37,312 nucleotides of DNA. Origin: a virus. Location: positions 1-37,312 of IMG/VR virus record IMGVR_UViG_3300041809_000428, one strand, 5' to 3'. The notes below the pieces were generated by a model. It worked only from the letters and a program-made list of their open reading frames with translations. It searched no databases and was not told the origin of the DNA. Within the stretch, counting starts at the first letter, position 1. Each line of letters starts with the position of its first letter. Positions 5,129-13,338 of this stretch are shown piece after piece. Made by a program: the position numbers and the translations under genes.

Positions 5129-7294
5129 ATGTACAGCGAAGCGGTGGTTGAACGCACGATTCGTGATTTTACGCTTCGCAATGGATGGGAACCGCGCTTC
5201 CACTCTGTCGCCGAGTGCGACTACATGGTGGAAGAAATCAACAAGTATGCCGACATATCTAGATCAAAAACGGGTGCCCGGTCATACTTCTTTTGGAAGG
5301 ATGAAAAATCTCCTTCCCCTGCCACAGTCAAAAAAATCAAGCGGTGGGTCGCCAACGAGCGGTTTTTGTGTTTTGCTTCAGGCGAGTATTTTGTCACCCG
5401 CTACGCCTATATCCGCGCCGCCAACACTCAAATCATTCACTTCGACTTCCGCATCGCCCAAAGAATCTTTCTAGCCTTTCTCGCTGAATGCGACGACCTT
5501 CAGATTGCCATCCAGCTTTTCATCCTCAAGGCGCGTCAATTAGGTGTGTCCACCGTCACAGCTTTGTTCTTCGTCCAAAGAATTCTGTACGTTGCCAACA
5601 CCTATGCGATTGTGGCGTCGGTACAGGTAGAGCAGTCGAAGAAGCTCAAAAACATGATTGACACGTGCCAGGACAAATTGCCGTTCTGGCTGCGCGTCCC
5701 CCAAATCTCCACCAAAGTCAATGAACCTAAGTGGACCAACGGTTCCCGGCTGTCAGTGCAGGCCGGTGCGCAGGAGGTTGGTATTGGGCAAGGCGACTCG
5801 CCTTCTTGCCTCCACATTTCCGAGCTTGGAGATTATACAAACCCCAAACACACGCTCGATGAAGGTCTTTTCCCCGCCTGCCACCAGTTACCATCTTTGT
5901 TCATGGTGCTGGAGGGTACGGGCTCCATGGCAACAACTTGGCAGAAGGAAAGCTGGGAACTCTACTCCTCTGGAAAAGGTCGATTCAAGGCGTTCTTCAT
6001 TCCCCCGGCGTGTGCAACCGACCTCTACCCGCCAGAGGCGTGGTTGCGCCAGCATCCCCTTCCTGATCCATGGGAGCAGTACGTCACCGACACCACGCGG
6101 AAGATGCGGCGGCGGGGCGAGTTGTTTGTGCGCTCCACGGATTATCTTTGGAAAGTGTTAGGCCAACGATGGGAGATGCCCAAAGAGTTCCAGTGGTTTT
6201 GGCAGTGTGGGTACGAGGAAGCCGTAGCGAAACACGCGGAGCGTGAGTTTCTTGCCGCCAACGCCGTGACCCCCGCCGATGCCTTTCAATCGAAAGACGA
6301 TCCTGTCTTCACTCAGGAGGCAATTACATTGGTGACCGATGCAAGAGAAAAAAGCTATGCGGCCTACGCCATCACCGGCAGAACGATCCTGATGGGCAGC
6401 GATAACCTACCTTACGAACCTAACCGGGAAGACGTCGACCCTAACGAACCGGATATCGTCCTTGAATGGAAAGGATTGGACGAAAACGAGTACCGATGGA
6501 ATCTGGTTCCCTTACGGTCGTTCGACGACTCGACCGATGAAGCATGTTTTGACAAGCTTCTGATTTTCGAGGAACCGCAACCTGGAGCGGAATACGCCAT
6601 TGCGATTGACACGGCTGGAGGTTTGAACAAGCCCAACGAGGATCGAGCAAGTCTAAAAGTACACAAGCATGGTCATGGAACAGGGCCAGATATCGAAGTA
6701 GCCTCGTTTACTTCGCTTCGTGTCAATTCCCCTCAGATGTCCAGAATCGCGGCGGCTGTGGCGGCGCTCTATGGAACTGACGGCAACGGGAACCTGACCT
6801 CATCGAATCCCCTGGTAGTCAAGTTCATCATCGAACAGACGAGAAAACCGGGAGATGAATGTCAGAGCCAATTGAAGATCATGGGCTTCCTCGACCACCA
6901 CATCATGATCCGCATCGACAAGAAGGGGAATGTGTTGCAGGATAGCGGCCATCAGGAAGGCTGGTGGACCCGTGCTTACACCAGACCTTATCTGCTCGAC
7001 CGTTGGGTGGACGCCGTAAACACGGGATGGCTGGTTTTGAATGATCCTATCGTTATCCGGCAGCTTTCAACCTTTGTCCGCAAATATATCGGCGGGGAAG
7101 GAAAAACCGAAATGATCCACATGCAGGGCCAGCATGACGACAATATTTTCGCCTCTGCGATGGGGTGGACGACGTTTCACGAGCTTGAGAACTCGGCAGC
7201 CCGCATCCAGTCCCGCTGGCCCCTGACCAAAAAAGTTAAAGAAGTTCTGGACGATGCGTGGTGTACCCAATCAGTAATAGTACCTAAGTATTAA
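5129..7294 (+). CDS. terL: Terminase large subunit (packaging ATPase-nuclease)
   Basis: This 721-residue protein cuts concatemeric DNA and pumps it into the procapsid through the portal. The ATPase domain has a deviant Walker A, KARQLGVST, beginning at K134. The Walker B with catalytic acid is C227-LHIS-E232. The RNase H-fold nuclease shows its first acid in YAIAID (D494), a middle strand with KFIIEQTRK, and the last acids in HDDN (D670, D671). Both halves are complete, so it should be active. It begins with the first base after the upstream stop, with GGAGGGG upstream. It is longer than many TerL proteins owing to an N-terminal extension of about 100 residues. Confidence 0.95.
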   Translation: MYSEAVVERTIRDFTLRNGWEPRFHSVAECDYMVEEINKYADISRSKTGARSYFFWKDEKSPSPATVKKIKRWVANERFLCFASGEYFVTRYAYIRAANTQIIHFDFRIAQRIFLAFLAECDDLQIAIQLFILKARQLGVSTVTALFFVQRILYVANTYAIVASVQVEQSKKLKNMIDTCQDKLPFWLRVPQISTKVNEPKWTNGSRLSVQAGAQEVGIGQGDSPSCLHISELGDYTNPKHTLDEGLFPACHQLPSLFMVLEGTGSMATTWQKESWELYSSGKGRFKAFFIPPACATDLYPPEAWLRQHPLPDPWEQYVTDTTRKMRRRGELFVRSTDYLWKVLGQRWEMPKEFQWFWQCGYEEAVAKHAEREFLAANAVTPADAFQSKDDPVFTQEAITLVTDAREKSYAAYAITGRTILMGSDNLPYEPNREDVDPNEPDIVLEWKGLDENEYRWNLVPLRSFDDSTDEACFDKLLIFEEPQPGAEYAIAIDTAGGLNKPNEDRASLKVHKHGHGTGPDIEVASFTSLRVNSPQMSRIAAAVAALYGTDGNGNLTSSNPLVVKFIIEQTRKPGDECQSQLKIMGFLDHHIMIRIDKKGNVLQDSGHQEGWWTRAYTRPYLLDRWVDAVNTGWLVLNDPIVIRQLSTFVRKYIGGEGKTEMIHMQGQHDDNIFASAMGWTTFHELENSAARIQSRWPLTKKVKEVLDDAWCTQSVIVPKY

Positions 7295-7339
7295 AGCATT
7301 TAATCCCTATGCGTTCATGGTGAAGGTGGGGGGAAGGGT

Positions 7340-7540
7340 GTGGTTAACCCGGTTTCCCAGATTGGCCACAAGGCTTGGCTATTGCCGATCACCTTTTCCC
7401 ATGCCTCCACGGAGCCAGGCGAGGGGCAGTGTCTCCACTGCGGGCGGGTGTTTGCTGGGGATTGGTTTGACGCCTTAACCACCACAGCGGGCATCGAACA
7501 GACTGAACCCGCCGCACTCAGCTTATCCCGAAGGATTTAG
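7340..7540 (+). CDS. Small CxxC-containing hypothetical protein
   Basis: A GTG start at 7340 follows a G-rich ribosome-binding stretch (GGGGGGAAGG). The 66 residues include one CLHCGRVF zinc-knuckle half in the middle, and the rest is unremarkable. A frame from ATG 7318 overlaps but is Arg/Gly-rich and less convincing. It is the last gene before the terminator at 7650. No family is recognised and it may be a remnant. Confidence 0.5.
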   Translation: MVNPVSQIGHKAWLLPITFSHASTEPGEGQCLHCGRVFAGDWFDALTTTAGIEQTEPAALSLSRRI

Positions 7541-7649
7541 GCGATTGGTCCAGACTGCTATCGAGGCTCCCCTGAGCGCACCGCTCTTCCCGCCCCGCCT
7601 GCCTTTCGCGCAGGATGCCCAGGCGCACGAAAGCGGAAACCTTGACGAG

Positions 7650-7673
7650 AAAAACCGAATTGTCGGGGTTTTT
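7650..7673 (+). terminator. Intrinsic terminator of the early/terminase operon
   Basis: AAAAACC at 7650-7656 pairs with GGTTTTT at 7667-7673, with an inner CCGA/TCGG alternative. The 3' arm ends in five Ts. It lies about 110 bases after the last stop codon and just upstream of a new promoter, as expected for an operon boundary. Confidence 0.55.
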
Positions 7674-7695
7674 GCCATTTGCGAAACCTGAGCAC

Positions 7696-7725
7696 TTGCA
7701 GAATACCCTGGAAGTTTGGTATAGT
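7696..7725 (+). promoter_or_regulatory. Extended -10 promoter
   Basis: TATAGT at 7720-7725 is preceded by TGG at 7717-7719, an extended -10 element, and by a weak -35 (TTGCAG, 7696-7701) at an 18-base spacing. Transcription would start near 7732. The only thing downstream before the terminator at 7781 is a short structured sequence with no ORF. Confidence 0.55.
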
Positions 7726-7731
7726 CAAATT

Positions 7732-7815
7732 GCGTTTGTGGCCCTGAGCAGCTTAAGACGCGGTTCCTCCTCTCCGTAACAAAAATGCCCCTTCCTCCCC
7801 GGTTGGGGCATTTTT
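7732..7815 (+). ncRNA. Candidate small RNA or attenuator leader with anti-SD stretch
   Basis: About 84 bases lie between the promoter at 7696-7725 and a strong terminator, with no gene. A first stem can form at 7732-7737/7756-7761. It is followed by a pyrimidine-rich single strand, CCTCCTCTCC at 7766-7775, then the terminator hairpin. That is the layout of a trans-acting small RNA. The CCUCC core is complementary to Shine-Dalgarno sequences, so it could block translation of GGAGG-led mRNAs. Alternatively this is a leader whose terminator is read through to control the head operon. Confidence 0.45.
7781..7815 (+). terminator. Strong intrinsic terminator
   Basis: AAAAATGCCCC at 7781-7791 is the exact reverse complement of GGGGCATTTTT at 7805-7815, giving an 11-bp stem with a 13-base loop and a T-rich tail. 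The A-rich 5' arm means it could also terminate minus-strand transcripts. Confidence 0.85.
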
Positions 7816-7821
7816 GTTTTT

Positions 7822-7835
7822 GTGCAATATCGCAC
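7822..7835. repeat. Dispersed 14-bp palindrome, copy 2
   Basis: GTGCAATATCGCAC lies seven bases after the terminator stem, in the untranslated region ahead of the gene at 7888. A second small inverted repeat, GCAATT/AATTGC, follows at about 7840-7854. Of the six copies this is the one best placed to act as an operator. Confidence 0.45.
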
Positions 7836-7887
7836 CACCCGCAATTCTCAATTGCCCTTGTCCTCCAAGCGGTGTAAATTGTGTTTC

Positions 7888-8349
7888 ATGGGTAACGTGC
7901 AATTGTGCGGCACCGAAAGAACCGTGGTTTACCGGGAACTGGGAACCAGCCGCATTCTCTCCTTTGGAATTGAAGGAGCACCCCTGCTCAATGTCCCTGA
8001 AGGCATCCGCTACGAGACGATTACCTGTCTCCATGCTTCCGACCTCGACAGATTCATGAACCAATATCGTCAACAGCACATCGAAGACGAGGAGCGGGCG
8101 GCGGTTAAGAAACTGGAGAAGGAAAGAGATTTTCGCAAGTCGGTGCGCGATGCGGTCATAGCCAGAAACGCCCATCTGGACCCATTCAACCGGGACGTGA
8201 ATCTTCGGATGCTGGATGCTCAAGACAAGCTCTACGAACGAATCCTGAGTCAGAGAATCAGGGCCGTTCCGAAACTGGCGGCGGAGATGTACGAGCAGGG
8301 CGGGGACGATACTAGAATTGTTTCCGATGGTATGAAAGGACGCCTCTAG
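7888..8349 (+). CDS. Hypothetical protein upstream of the portal, 153 aa
   Basis: The first half is beta-rich (VQLCGTERTVVYRELGTSRIL) and the second half is a long charged helix region (QQHIEDEERAAVKKLEKERDFRKSVRDAV) that probably forms a coiled coil. ATG 7888 is the first ATG in frame. An upstream GTG at 7822 would add 22 unlikely residues and lies within a palindrome. No clear ribosome site is seen. The stop TAG overlaps the GTG of the portal gene (TAGTG), so it belongs to the head operon. Confidence 0.65.
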   Translation: MGNVQLCGTERTVVYRELGTSRILSFGIEGAPLLNVPEGIRYETITCLHASDLDRFMNQYRQQHIEDEERAAVKKLEKERDFRKSVRDAVIARNAHLDPFNRDVNLRMLDAQDKLYERILSQRIRAVPKLAAEMYEQGGDDTRIVSDGMKGRL

Positions 8350-10388
8350 TGCTGCTTGGCGACAGCAATCGTACGATCAGTTGGCAAGCACCGCCAAGGG
8401 AGATGTCGGGCTCCTATATTAAAGGCTTTTTTGAAGAGCTTGTGCAGCAGGGCGATAACTGGGTCCAAAACCAGCCAGGCATCGCCAATCTGACAAATGA
8501 TATTCAGCTTTTGATGGGCACCGGCCAAGACCGGGATATGCATTCCAACCTCCTCCAGCCGGACATTCGCTCTTTTGTAGAAACTATTACCGACCTGCGC
8601 CAGATTGCCACCATGGGATCGAAGGCCGAGCAATCAAAGAAGACGGTTGCCCTCTACAACGACATCTTCAAGTTCGTGTTCTGGGATTCTCTTTACGTGC
8701 CGAGCACGCGAAAAGCTCTCCAGTGGGCCATGCTTGGCAGGGGGTACAAGTGGCAGAAGTTCTCCCGTCCGTGGCATGGCAGCGGACCGGCAAAGATCAA
8801 GTTCGAGGCTCTGGGCCCTCGTGAGTTCCTTCCCGACCAGTTGCCGCACAATGCCGACCTGGACGACGCCTATGCAGGCACAATCGTGTTCCCGATGGGT
8901 CTGGCCGAGGCTCACGCGCGGTTCCCAAAGTTTCAGCAGTGGCTTACCCCTATTTCCCAGTATTCCCGTTCCGGAGTCAATGTCACACAGAACATGCTTC
9001 GCCGGTATGAGTTCTATGACCGCTGGCGCTTTGGAGGGTCAAATAATTCTGACTGGGTAGAAAAGTACAGCGAAATCCGGTATCACTTCGTCCACGACCT
9101 GCGCATCAATGACACTGGCTACACGCAGCAAATGGGAATCGACGGTTCAACGTGGGGATACAAGGTTCCCACGGTTGGCGATTTGATTGTTACAGTTGAT
9201 CCCGATACGGGCTTGCCACGCTCTCGCAAAGCGGAGATGGACGATTGCAAGATGTATCCACGGTTGCGGCTTGCCATCACTTCCCCATCGTGTCCTGTTC
9301 CCCTCTACGACGATACGGCTTGGGACATGCACGGCATGATTCCCGTAACTCAGCACGACGTGAACGACTGGGTTTGGTCGCCGATGGGATATTCCATCGT
9401 AGCTGGCGTCAAGGGCTTGGAAGTGGCCCGGCGCGACCGGCTCTCGGACATCAATACAGTTCTCGCGATCCAGAAAGACCCCCCGCTTGGAACGGATGTG
9501 TCCACGGGCGTATCTCGGACGCAGATGGACAAGCTGGACCTCCTTCACGCTCAAGGCGTCAGGGTTGGAGGCAAAGGCGACCCCTCAAAGTGGACGCGCT
9601 CTTTGCTCCCTGAAGGCGTCACGGTTGATGAGAAAGACTTCAAGGGTGTGGACATGCTCGGAGCGGCAATCAAGGGCGCTCTCGGCCTGACAGACATTGC
9701 GTCCATGCGTGAAGTTAAGGGCAACATGTCCGACCAGTCATTTGACAAGATGGTTGAGAATCTTGGGCCAGTGGCAAAGGGCATTGCGTTGAATCAGTGG
9801 GTGGCGAACTCTAAAGACGCCAACATGCTGAAATTCAACATCGCTCAATATTTTACCGTGGACATGATTATGGACATGATCGGTCCCGAGGGAGTGGGGC
9901 TGGAGACTTTCGACAACGACCCAAACACACTCGTTCCTTCACATCTTCCCGGCGAGGACCCAGGGAACGTGAGCAGCCGAACGCGGCAGGAGCGGGCTCA
10001 ATGGTATTGCGAGAGACTCAAGGTAATCAATACCCCCGCGCAGCTTTTGAATGTGACTCACATTCAGGAAAGAATGCTCAACATGTTCATGATTCAGCAG
10101 AAACTTCCAGTGGACATGGAAACTACCATGGAAAAGGTTGGTGTGCCCGACTATTCTGTACGCCATGAGCGCTGGAAAGAAGAGCAGCTTGCCGATGCGG
10201 AATGGAAATTGGAAGTTCAGGCTACATTAGCCAAAAAGACCGCGGAGCTTGGTCTACAGCCTCCCGAGCCTCAGGGGGAGGGTCAAGGTAGGGGAGGCGG
10301 GAGAAAACAGTCGGGGAAAAAGGGCCAGCAGCCGAGCATGAAGGGTTCGCAGTCAGGAAACGTCAGAGTAGTCAATAAAAGTAGTTGA
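8349..10388 (+). CDS. Portal (head-tail connector) protein
   Basis: The portal is the dodecameric ring at the capsid vertex through which DNA enters and leaves. The 679-residue length, the position after the terminase and before scaffold and capsid, and the sequence character support this. The C-terminal third shows the long helices typical of podovirus portals (LGAAIKGALGLTDIASMREV, then ERMLNMFMIQQKLPVD) and a basic Gly/Lys/Gln-rich tail. GTG 8349 overlaps the previous stop and has AAAGGA upstream; ATG 8403, about 18 codons in, is an alternative. I see no single diagnostic motif, so this call rests on architecture and context. Confidence 0.8.
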   Translation: MLLGDSNRTISWQAPPREMSGSYIKGFFEELVQQGDNWVQNQPGIANLTNDIQLLMGTGQDRDMHSNLLQPDIRSFVETITDLRQIATMGSKAEQSKKTVALYNDIFKFVFWDSLYVPSTRKALQWAMLGRGYKWQKFSRPWHGSGPAKIKFEALGPREFLPDQLPHNADLDDAYAGTIVFPMGLAEAHARFPKFQQWLTPISQYSRSGVNVTQNMLRRYEFYDRWRFGGSNNSDWVEKYSEIRYHFVHDLRINDTGYTQQMGIDGSTWGYKVPTVGDLIVTVDPDTGLPRSRKAEMDDCKMYPRLRLAITSPSCPVPLYDDTAWDMHGMIPVTQHDVNDWVWSPMGYSIVAGVKGLEVARRDRLSDINTVLAIQKDPPLGTDVSTGVSRTQMDKLDLLHAQGVRVGGKGDPSKWTRSLLPEGVTVDEKDFKGVDMLGAAIKGALGLTDIASMREVKGNMSDQSFDKMVENLGPVAKGIALNQWVANSKDANMLKFNIAQYFTVDMIMDMIGPEGVGLETFDNDPNTLVPSHLPGEDPGNVSSRTRQERAQWYCERLKVINTPAQLLNVTHIQERMLNMFMIQQKLPVDMETTMEKVGVPDYSVRHERWKEEQLADAEWKLEVQATLAKKTAELGLQPPEPQGEGQGRGGGRKQSGKKGQQPSMKGSQSGNVRVVNKSS

Positions 10389-10711
10389 TGGAGGCAAGAG
10401 TGGACACCCGCACAGACATAGAGAAAGAGCTTGGAATCGAAGTGGTCAAACGGGAGAAGATTGTCTCCTACCGTGAGACTGTGGCTCTGAGAAACAAGGC
10501 TCGTATCCCCGAAGCTATCGCCTACATCCAGTCTCAGGTTCACCGCGGCAAGGTCACGGGAAAGGTCAATGTCAACATGAATCAGGGTGGTGTCACCCAA
10601 GTTCTAACGGAACAGAATGGAAAAGTTCGGTTAGGTTCCGAGTTGGACGAATTGACGGATTCTGTTTTTTGTTTGACAAATCCTCTTGACATGAAACCAG
10701 ATGCGGCGTAA
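10388..10711 (+). CDS. Hypothetical protein after the portal, 107 aa
   Basis: ATG 10388 overlaps the portal stop (TGATG). GTG 10400 is a competing start with TGGAGG a few bases upstream. The protein is helical at first (TDIEKELGIEVVKREKIV, YRETVALRNKARIPEAIAYI) with a short beta C-terminal half (VTGKVNVNMNQGGVTQVLT). No family is recognised. It may be a minor head protein or an assembly factor. Confidence 0.65.
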   Translation: MEARVDTRTDIEKELGIEVVKREKIVSYRETVALRNKARIPEAIAYIQSQVHRGKVTGKVNVNMNQGGVTQVLTEQNGKVRLGSELDELTDSVFCLTNPLDMKPDAA

Positions 10712-10781
10712 CGTCTGTTTTTAGATTACTGAATCGAGATTCCAATCCACTCCTTTGGAGATCGGAACGGCCTCAAGGCGC

Positions 10782-10802
10782 AAACGGCTTTGGGGCCGTT
10801 TT
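10782..10802 (+). terminator. Intrinsic terminator inside the head operon
   Basis: AAACGGC at 10782-10788 pairs with GCCGTTT at 10795-10801 around a six-base loop, with four Ts at 10799-10802. A second possible pairing uses AACGGCC at 10766-10772. It lies in the 127-base gap before the small basic gene. It would set portal transcripts apart from the capsid transcripts or attenuate between them. Confidence 0.5.
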
Positions 10803-10838
10803 GCATGTTGAGTCGAAATTCAACCAAAGGAGAACACC

Positions 10839-10949
10839 ATGAAGCACAAGAAGGGTTTGGAAATCAAGGGCGTCAGCCACGAAGGCAAAGCCAAGCGCCG
10901 CAAGGCAGCCAAAAAGGGCAAGAAGAGCACCAAAAAGGGCCGCAAGTAG
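10839..10949 (+). CDS. Very basic 36-residue protein
   Basis: Fourteen Lys and three Arg occur in 36 residues, from MKHKKGLEIKGVSHEGKAKR to the end, with a KKGKK-type tail. AAAGGAG precedes ATG 10839 by seven bases, a strong ribosome site. Such a peptide would bind DNA or RNA non-specifically. In a head operon just before the scaffold it may be packaged as a DNA-condensing or charge-neutralising protein, as is known for small basic virion proteins of some viruses. That role is inference. Confidence 0.7.
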   Translation: MKHKKGLEIKGVSHEGKAKRRKAAKKGKKSTKKGRK

Positions 10950-10955
10950 TCAGAT

Positions 10956-11210
10956 ATGGCTACTTCAATGGCAAATCCGCAGGCATCGGCTCCTCAACCA
11001 CAGGGGGCCGATGCCGGTGCGTCTCAAGCGAATCCTCTTCAGACAACTCTGGGCAAGATTGCAATGCTGCTCAAGCAGGTAGCTCAGCAAAATACTTCCG
11101 TGCAGGAACCTCTTAATCAGGCAGTTCAATCCATCGTGCAGGCGATTCAGATGAGTTCGCAGGCGGCTACCCAGCCGCAACAGCAACCATCTGCGCCGCC
11201 GCAACAGTGA
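10956..11210 (+). CDS. Gln/Pro-rich small protein in the head operon
   Basis: The 84-residue product has low-complexity ends (MATSMANPQASAPQPQGAD and a QPQQQPSAPPQQ tail) around a helical core (LQTTLGKIAMLLKQVAQQNT, LNQAVQSIVQAIQM). It may be a small scaffold partner or head-assembly factor. It stops eight bases before the scaffold gene. No ribosome site stands out, so it may be coupled to the basic protein upstream. Confidence 0.65.
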   Translation: MATSMANPQASAPQPQGADAGASQANPLQTTLGKIAMLLKQVAQQNTSVQEPLNQAVQSIVQAIQMSSQAATQPQQQPSAPPQQ

Positions 11211-11217
11211 GGATGAA

Positions 11218-12030
11218 ATGACGGTAGAAGAACTTATTGCAGAGCTTGGAGTAACAGTCGATCCCGCGAAGTCTGGCGTACTCAAAAACTGGAACACGAA
11301 GTTTGCAACCCTCGAAACCGACTCCCAGCAGAAGCTGGCTGACGCGCAGAAGCAGTTGCAGGACGCGCAAGGTCTTCAACGTGTGATCGACGAGAGCATC
11401 CGCACTTCCGGCCTGACCGAAGCCAACATTGCGCAGTTGCAGGCGAACAACGCTGCGCTGACCGCCGCGAACGCTGCGCTGACCGCCGCCGTCGAAGATA
11501 TCAGGAAGCAGGGGTTTACCGGCTTGAACATTCCCGATTTGCCGAAAGTCACCCCTCCCGCCGCCAAAGACCCAGTGAAGCAACTCGAAGAGACCATCAT
11601 GAACGGTATTGGCATGATGGGCCAGACGATGAACGAGATGAACCGCTATCAGCGGGTGTTCCAGTCGGCAGTTCCTGAAGATCCGGCAACCATTGCCGAC
11701 CGCGCCATGAAGGCTCGTCTCACTGTGCATGACTACATGGAGCAGACCTACCATGTCAGCGCCAAGGAAAAGGAATTGACCGCCGCCGCCGAGCAGAAAA
11801 GGCTGGACACCTACGCGGCCACCAAACTTGAAGAATGGAAGGCTGCGCATCCGGTGACGAACGGTCATCCTGAGCTTGGCCCTGGAGTGGCGTCGAACTA
11901 TCCCAACATTCCCAAGCCTTCCGACGCCGCCGGTGTACGGGAGATGTCCGGCAAATCGCCGATGGAAAAGATTCGCATGGCACGCGATCGCGTGAGCAGT
12001 GAAGTCAAAACGCGGATGAACGCGGCTTAA
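11218..12030 (+). CDS. Scaffolding protein candidate
   Basis: The position immediately upstream of the major capsid gene and the sequence character fit a scaffold. Residues 25-100 are a long coiled coil (FATLETDSQQKLADAQKQLQ, then NAALTAANAALTAAVEDI). A Pro-rich hinge and more helices follow, ending in a basic C-terminus (MEKIRMARDRVSSEVKTRM) of the kind that binds capsid subunits. The coiled coil contains a 21-base tandem duplication at 11449-11490. GAGG lies just upstream of ATG 11218. Scaffolds evolve fast, so lack of a recognisable family is not unusual. Confidence 0.7.
   Translation: MTVEELIAELGVTVDPAKSGVLKNWNTKFATLETDSQQKLADAQKQLQDAQGLQRVIDESIRTSGLTEANIAQLQANNAALTAANAALTAAVEDIRKQGFTGLNIPDLPKVTPPAAKDPVKQLEETIMNGIGMMGQTMNEMNRYQRVFQSAVPEDPATIADRAMKARLTVHDYMEQTYHVSAKEKELTAAAEQKRLDTYAATKLEEWKAAHPVTNGHPELGPGVASNYPNIPKPSDAAGVREMSGKSPMEKIRMARDRVSSEVKTRMNAA
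11449..11490 (+). repeat. 21-bp tandem duplication in the scaffold coiled coil
   Basis: Two adjacent 21-base units at 11449-11469 and 11470-11490 differ at only one base. Each encodes seven residues (NAALTAA), exactly one heptad, so the duplication keeps the coiled-coil register. Confidence 0.85.
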
Positions 12031-12056
12031 TTTAAGCAGTGAAAGGGTGATGTAGA

Positions 12057-13337
12057 ATGCCATATCCCAACGATCCGAGTTACAACGTCCGAGACGCCGT
12101 ATCCCGCGAGTTAATCCGCAAGGGCACGGTGATCGACTGGTTCGGTACGAACTATCCTCTGATGACTCTGTTGCGCGAGGCGGGAATCATCGACCTCGAC
12201 TTCCAAGGCACGGGCGTTCGGACTCCGGGCATCTACGACTACACGGACGGCTACGCTACCCAGCCGGGTGCGACCATCAACCCGACGAACAAGCAGCGCG
12301 TGACGGATACTCTCTACGACATCCGTTTCATGGCTTCTGGTTTGACTGTCGAGCCGACCGAGTACAAGCTCTACAACGCTCCGGGCGAGACGCAGGTTGC
12401 CGATCAGGAATTGATTGACAACTACTGCATGACGCAGCGTTTGGAGTCCATGGTCGAGATGCAGGCGTACCAGCATGGCCAGTGGAATTCCGGCGGCGCT
12501 CCGGGTTCTTCGACCGCAGGTGTGCAGACGGACCGCCACTTGGCGATGAACGGGTTTGAGGAAATCTTCAATAATGGCATCGATCCCAGTCCGTTCGGCA
12601 ACTACTTCCAGTTGACCGGAGGGATCACGCGCAACGGTGTAGTGGGTCAGGCATATAACTCGACTCCGTACTTCTGCGGCACCCCGACCGGCGCGGCGGG
12701 ATCGATCAACTATTCCCACTTCCTGCTTGCCAACGCCCGTCTGGGCACCTTGGGCGCAAAGGCTCGGGTGGGATTCACCAGCTTTTACGGATGGGGCGCC
12801 ATCGCTCTCGCGTTCCGCCAACAGGCTGTGGTCCTTCAGTTGGAAGTAAAAGAAGGAACCGACTTCGGATGGCCTTCGGTGGACTTCAATGGGTGCAAAA
12901 TTCATGCTGATCCTCTGGCCCCGTCGAGCGCGGCCTGGCAGACTTTGCCGGGTGGAAACCCTGGAGCGTTCGGAACCACCAGCACAGCGAAGTTCTACGA
13001 TGGTGTGGGAGGGACGACTCAACTTTCTCCGTTCCTCACTCCCACGTACAAACTGAATGGCGTGGCGGTCAGTGCGGGCACTCTTTCGCCGACCGGCTCC
13101 AACATTCCTTCAGCGACAACCATCAATCCGGGCGAGTGCCTGTGGTTTATCGATCCGTACTCGCTGGTAGCTTTGAAGCCGAAGCCTGGTTCGGGCTGGG
13201 CAATGGACTTTGACGAGAACCGGATTCCGAACAACATCACCTCGGCGATCCGGTATTTGCGCTATGCAACCAACATCTTTGGAGATCAGCCGACCCACGG
13301 TCTGCCGCTCTTCGGATTCAAGGGGGTAGGTCAGTAA
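12057..13337 (+). CDS. Major capsid protein, probably HK97 fold
   Basis: This 426-residue protein follows the scaffold and is the expected size for a capsid subunit. The N-terminus (SRELIRKGTVIDWFGTNYPL) and the segment rich in aromatic residues and turns that follows (LRFASGLTVEPTEY-type region, residues 85-110) resemble the N-arm and E-loop of HK97-fold proteins. A conserved-looking C-terminal core (CLWFIDPYSLVALKPKPG, ITSAIRYLRYATNIFGD) follows. The final residues show no cleavage motif. The next gene begins one base after its stop. The fold is inferred from order and size. Confidence 0.8.
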   Translation: MPYPNDPSYNVRDAVSRELIRKGTVIDWFGTNYPLMTLLREAGIIDLDFQGTGVRTPGIYDYTDGYATQPGATINPTNKQRVTDTLYDIRFMASGLTVEPTEYKLYNAPGETQVADQELIDNYCMTQRLESMVEMQAYQHGQWNSGGAPGSSTAGVQTDRHLAMNGFEEIFNNGIDPSPFGNYFQLTGGITRNGVVGQAYNSTPYFCGTPTGAAGSINYSHFLLANARLGTLGAKARVGFTSFYGWGAIALAFRQQAVVLQLEVKEGTDFGWPSVDFNGCKIHADPLAPSSAAWQTLPGGNPGAFGTTSTAKFYDGVGGTTQLSPFLTPTYKLNGVAVSAGTLSPTGSNIPSATTINPGECLWFIDPYSLVALKPKPGSGWAMDFDENRIPNNITSAIRYLRYATNIFGDQPTHGLPLFGFKGVGQ

Positions 13338-13338
13338 T

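Noticed and set aside
7318-7480. Alternative frame from ATG 7318 after the terminase
   Set aside because: Arg/Gly-rich and overlaps a better frame (7340-7540) having a CxxC motif.
11167-12063. Minus-strand frame opposite the scaffold
   Set aside because: Gly/His-rich shadow of a helical plus-strand protein with strong codon bias. It covers two gene boundaries.
12111-13022. Minus-strand frame opposite the capsid gene
   Set aside because: Composition is Arg/His/Val-rich with no motif, and the capsid gene on the other strand is convincing.
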